Source: an uncultured Bacilli bacterium (GTDB taxonomy: Bacteria; Bacillota_I; Bacilli_A; RF39; UBA660). Taken from it: a DNA stretch of 7,984 nt. The stretch is from assembly GCA_947631895.1 (NCBI GenBank), contig CANRMU010000042.1, positions 1 through 7,984 of the forward strand. The letters run 5' to 3'. This document shows positions 6,779 through 7,984 of this stretch, one piece after another. The translations under genes were made by a program, and so were the position numbers. The notes beneath the pieces were generated by a model. The model had not been told where the DNA came from. It ran no database searches and saw only the letters and a program-made list of their open reading frames with translations. Within the stretch, counting starts at the first letter, position 1. Each line of letters begins with the position of its first letter.

Positions 6779-6816
6779 TAATAATAACAAGTAGTATATA
6801 TTTTTTTTATTTATTG

Positions 6817-6825
6817 TGTTAAGAT
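6817..6825 (+). promoter_or_regulatory. Possible extended -10 promoter of the DUF3800 gene
   Basis: TGTTAAGAT forms TG-n-TAAGAT, an extended -10 about 37 nt before the ATG. No good -35 is seen (TATATT at the expected distance), so the call is weak. Confidence 0.3.
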
Positions 6826-6861
6826 AATTAAAGACTCAAAATTTTATAGAAAGGAGTAAGT

Positions 6862-7719
6862 ATGAATTGGTATCAATTTCCTCAAAAAATTAAAAATTGG
6901 AATGCTAATATTGATTATGTTATGTTTGTTGATGAAAATGGTAATGGAGGCAGAATTAATAATATATTTAAAAAAATAAATAATAACATATCAATAAGTG
7001 ATGATGAAAAATATTTTACAGTTACTGGTTGTATTTTTGAAAAAAATAATTATTCAGTTATTAGAAATAATATTAGAAAATTAAAAGAAAAATATTGGAA
7101 TAATGGCTTTTATTATGACACAAAACATAATGATTCTAGATATGTTTGCCTACATTCTAGAGAAATAAGACGTCATGATGGTCCTTTTAATGATAATCTT
7201 ATAAATTATGATGATTTTATAAATGAATTAAGTGAAATATTAGCTAAGGTTAATTGTAAGGTTATTTCAATTTCGATTAATCTTGAAAAATATATAATGT
7301 TAGGTAATTTAGAGAACGTTTATGAAAAAGCATTTGATTTATTATTGGGTCAATATATGCATGCTACAAATAATGAAAAAAAAGGAATTATAATGTTAGA
7401 ATCTCGTGGTAAAATTGAAGATAAAATTTTACTTAAACACATTTATGATATAATACATAATAAAGGTATAGCCAAAATATCTACTAAATTATTAGAACAA
7501 AAAATTATGGGTGTTTATTTTAATCCAAAGTGGTATGGAGGACATTCTTCAACGTTTGTTGGACTTGAAATTGCTGATTTGTTTTCATATCCAATTCATC
7601 AGTATATAAAATATAAAAAAGAGAATTTATCATTTAAAGTAATTAAAGAAAAAATTGTTGGATATCCAAATTTTAACAATAAAGGTGTAAAAGTATTTCC
7701 AAAAGAAAAAGATGGATAA
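6862..7719 (+). CDS. DUF3800 domain-containing protein, putative RNase H-like nuclease
   Basis: A 285-residue soluble protein recognised as DUF3800 by its ordered motifs: FVDENGNGG (22-30, Asp24), YFTVTGCIF (51-59), LHSREIRR (97-104), IIMLESRG (176-183, Glu180) and GLEIADLFSYPI (234-245, Asp239). The spaced acidic residues suggest an RNase H-like metal site, but no reaction is established for the family. DUF3800 genes are common in mobile and defence-rich accessory regions, which fits this location. The ribosome site AAAGGAG (6850-6856) is the best in the window, 5 nt before ATG. The gene stands alone, with the greA terminator upstream and its own terminator downstream. Base composition is like the neighbours, so there is no compositional sign of recent transfer. 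The domain call is fairly sure; a function is not claimed. Confidence 0.8.
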   Translation: MNWYQFPQKIKNWNANIDYVMFVDENGNGGRINNIFKKINNNISISDDEKYFTVTGCIFEKNNYSVIRNNIRKLKEKYWNNGFYYDTKHNDSRYVCLHSREIRRHDGPFNDNLINYDDFINELSEILAKVNCKVISISINLEKYIMLGNLENVYEKAFDLLLGQYMHATNNEKKGIIMLESRGKIEDKILLKHIYDIIHNKGIAKISTKLLEQKIMGVYFNPKWYGGHSSTFVGLEIADLFSYPIHQYIKYKKENLSFKVIKEKIVGYPNFNNKGVKVFPKEKDG

Positions 7720-7771
7720 AACCATCTTTTTCCGTACGCTATACAACGTACCCCGAAGCATTCGCTTCCAT
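7702..7771 (-). ncRNA. Candidate small RNA of about 70 nt with three hairpins
   Basis: From a start near 7771, the minus strand folds into GAAGC-GAAT-GCTTC (7768-7755), GTACG-8 nt-CGTAC (7751-7734), and the AAAAAGATGG/CCATCTTTTT terminator. The non-terminator part, 7732-7770, is 21 of 39 G/C (54%), a sharp island in this AT-rich window, as expected of structured RNA. A TTGACA promoter points into it. The only open frame is a 10-codon ATG without a ribosome site, so it is probably non-coding. I do not recognise the family. Its 3' end overlaps the end of the DUF3800 gene in antisense. Confidence 0.45.
7706..7731. terminator. Bidirectional terminator between the DUF3800 gene and the minus-strand RNA candidate
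   Basis: The 10-bp stem AAAAAGATGG (7706-7715) / CCATCTTTTT (7722-7731) has a 6-nt loop. On the plus strand it overlaps the DUF3800 stop and ends that gene. On the minus strand the U-tract is CTTTTTCTTTT, the better tail of the two. Confidence 0.7.
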
Positions 7772-7776
7772 GACTA

Positions 7777-7800
7777 AATACTACCATAGTTAGTAGTATT
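7777..7800. promoter_or_regulatory. Operator-like inverted repeat over the minus-strand promoter
   Basis: AATACTAC (7777-7784) and GTAGTATT (7793-7800) form a perfect 8-bp dyad with an 8-bp centre. It fills the space from just after the -35 to the end of the -10, where a dimeric repressor would block RNA polymerase. No repressor gene is in the window. Confidence 0.45.
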
Positions 7801-7806
7801 TGTCAA
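7778..7806 (-). promoter_or_regulatory. Minus-strand sigma-A promoter for the RNA candidate
   Basis: Read on the minus strand: perfect TTGACA (7806-7801), a 17-bp spacer, then TAGTAT (7783-7778, 4 of 6). It starts transcription near 7771, toward the hairpin cluster and the end of the DUF3800 gene. Confidence 0.55.
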
Positions 7807-7872
7807 TAATATTGTATGCAATAACAATTTTTTAATACATTAATTAAAGTTTAAATTTTTTCGTTTAAACAA

Positions 7873-7899
7873 GAAAAAAACCCAAAAACTGGGATTTTT
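7873..7899 (-). terminator. Terminator downstream of tRNA-Phe
   Basis: On the minus strand, AAAAATCCCA (7899-7890) and TGGGTTTTTTT pair with one T-T mismatch around a short T-rich loop, and the right arm runs into a seven-T tract. It begins about 12 nt past the tRNA 3' end. Confidence 0.6.
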
Positions 7900-7910
7900 A
7901 ATATTCTAAC

Positions 7911-7984
<74 letters not shown>

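Larger units (their letters stand above)
6500..6861. other. Intergenic region between greA and the DUF3800 gene
   Basis: This 362-bp, extremely AT-rich stretch holds no supported gene. TTGACC at 6546 has no matching -10. The open frame at 6609-6794 has no ribosome site. The one compositional outlier is GTGGCTCCAAC at 6768-6778, a copy of the tRNA-Phe 3' end. A possible DUF3800 promoter is near the right end. Confidence 0.6.

Noticed and set aside
6609..6794. 61-codon open frame on the plus strand
   Set aside because: There is no ribosome site and no recognisable domain, the Phe/Ile/Asn-rich composition is that of AT-rich spacer, and its end runs through the tRNA-like repeat.
7599..7787. 62-codon open frame on the minus strand
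   Set aside because: Its start lies upstream of the predicted transcription start inside the promoter spacer, it crosses the hairpins and terminator, and most of it is antisense to the DUF3800 gene.
7849..7870. Inverted repeat GTTTAAA/TTTAAAC
   Set aside because: It is a 7-bp, nearly all A/T stem in AT-rich spacer with no T tract in a useful place, so it is likely by chance.

Overview
The window is a very AT-rich piece of a low-GC Firmicutes (Bacilli-like) chromosome. The central block, ireB-ruvX-DUF1292-mltG-trmR-trhP1-trhP2-greA, is the gene order of the Bacillus subtilis yrzL-yrrK-yrzB-yrrL-yrrM-yrrN-yrrO-(udk)-greA region, with udk missing. TGA is a stop at the end of ireB and Trp is TGG, so the Mycoplasma genetic code is not in use. 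An intact mltG and an IreB protein imply a peptidoglycan wall and probably a PASTA-type Ser/Thr kinase. This fits a walled, small-genome relative of the Erysipelotrichia/RF39/Mollicutes side of the Firmicutes. The exact lineage is inference.

Bases 1-1359: the 3' end of a DUF2207-type membrane protein gene whose usual Gly/Ser-rich tail has become three CSSCGGG heptads. It overlaps by 7 bp a complete radical SAM/SPASM gene, whose Shine-Dalgarno sequence lies inside the Gly codons of that tail. The pair looks like a maturase with its substrate, and it ends at a rho-independent terminator.

Bases 1339-6499: a housekeeping operon. Its likely promoter begins inside the loop of the preceding terminator. 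It encodes the kinase-regulated IreB, the RuvX nuclease, a DUF1292 protein, the MltG transglycosylase, and three genes (trmR, trhP1, trhP2) that together make 5-methoxyuridine at tRNA position 34. Genes overlap or are only a few bases apart. greA has its own near-consensus promoter inside the end of trhP2 and a strong terminator.

Bases 6500-7984: an accessory region. A DUF3800 protein gene stands alone. After it comes a 54% GC cluster of hairpins that, on the minus strand, has a TTGACA promoter, an operator-like dyad and a terminator, and so looks like a gene for a small RNA of about 70 nt. The right end is a minus-strand tRNA-Phe(GAA), cut by the window edge by about 2 nt. The last 11 bp of that tRNA (GTGGCTCCAAC on the plus strand) recur in the same orientation at 6768-6778. 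The DUF3800 gene and RNA candidate are therefore bracketed as if a 1.1-kb island had inserted into the tRNA 3' end. The tRNA has a T-stem mismatch at the base next to the repeat. This bracketed unit and the Cys-tail/radical SAM pair are the two most unusual items here.
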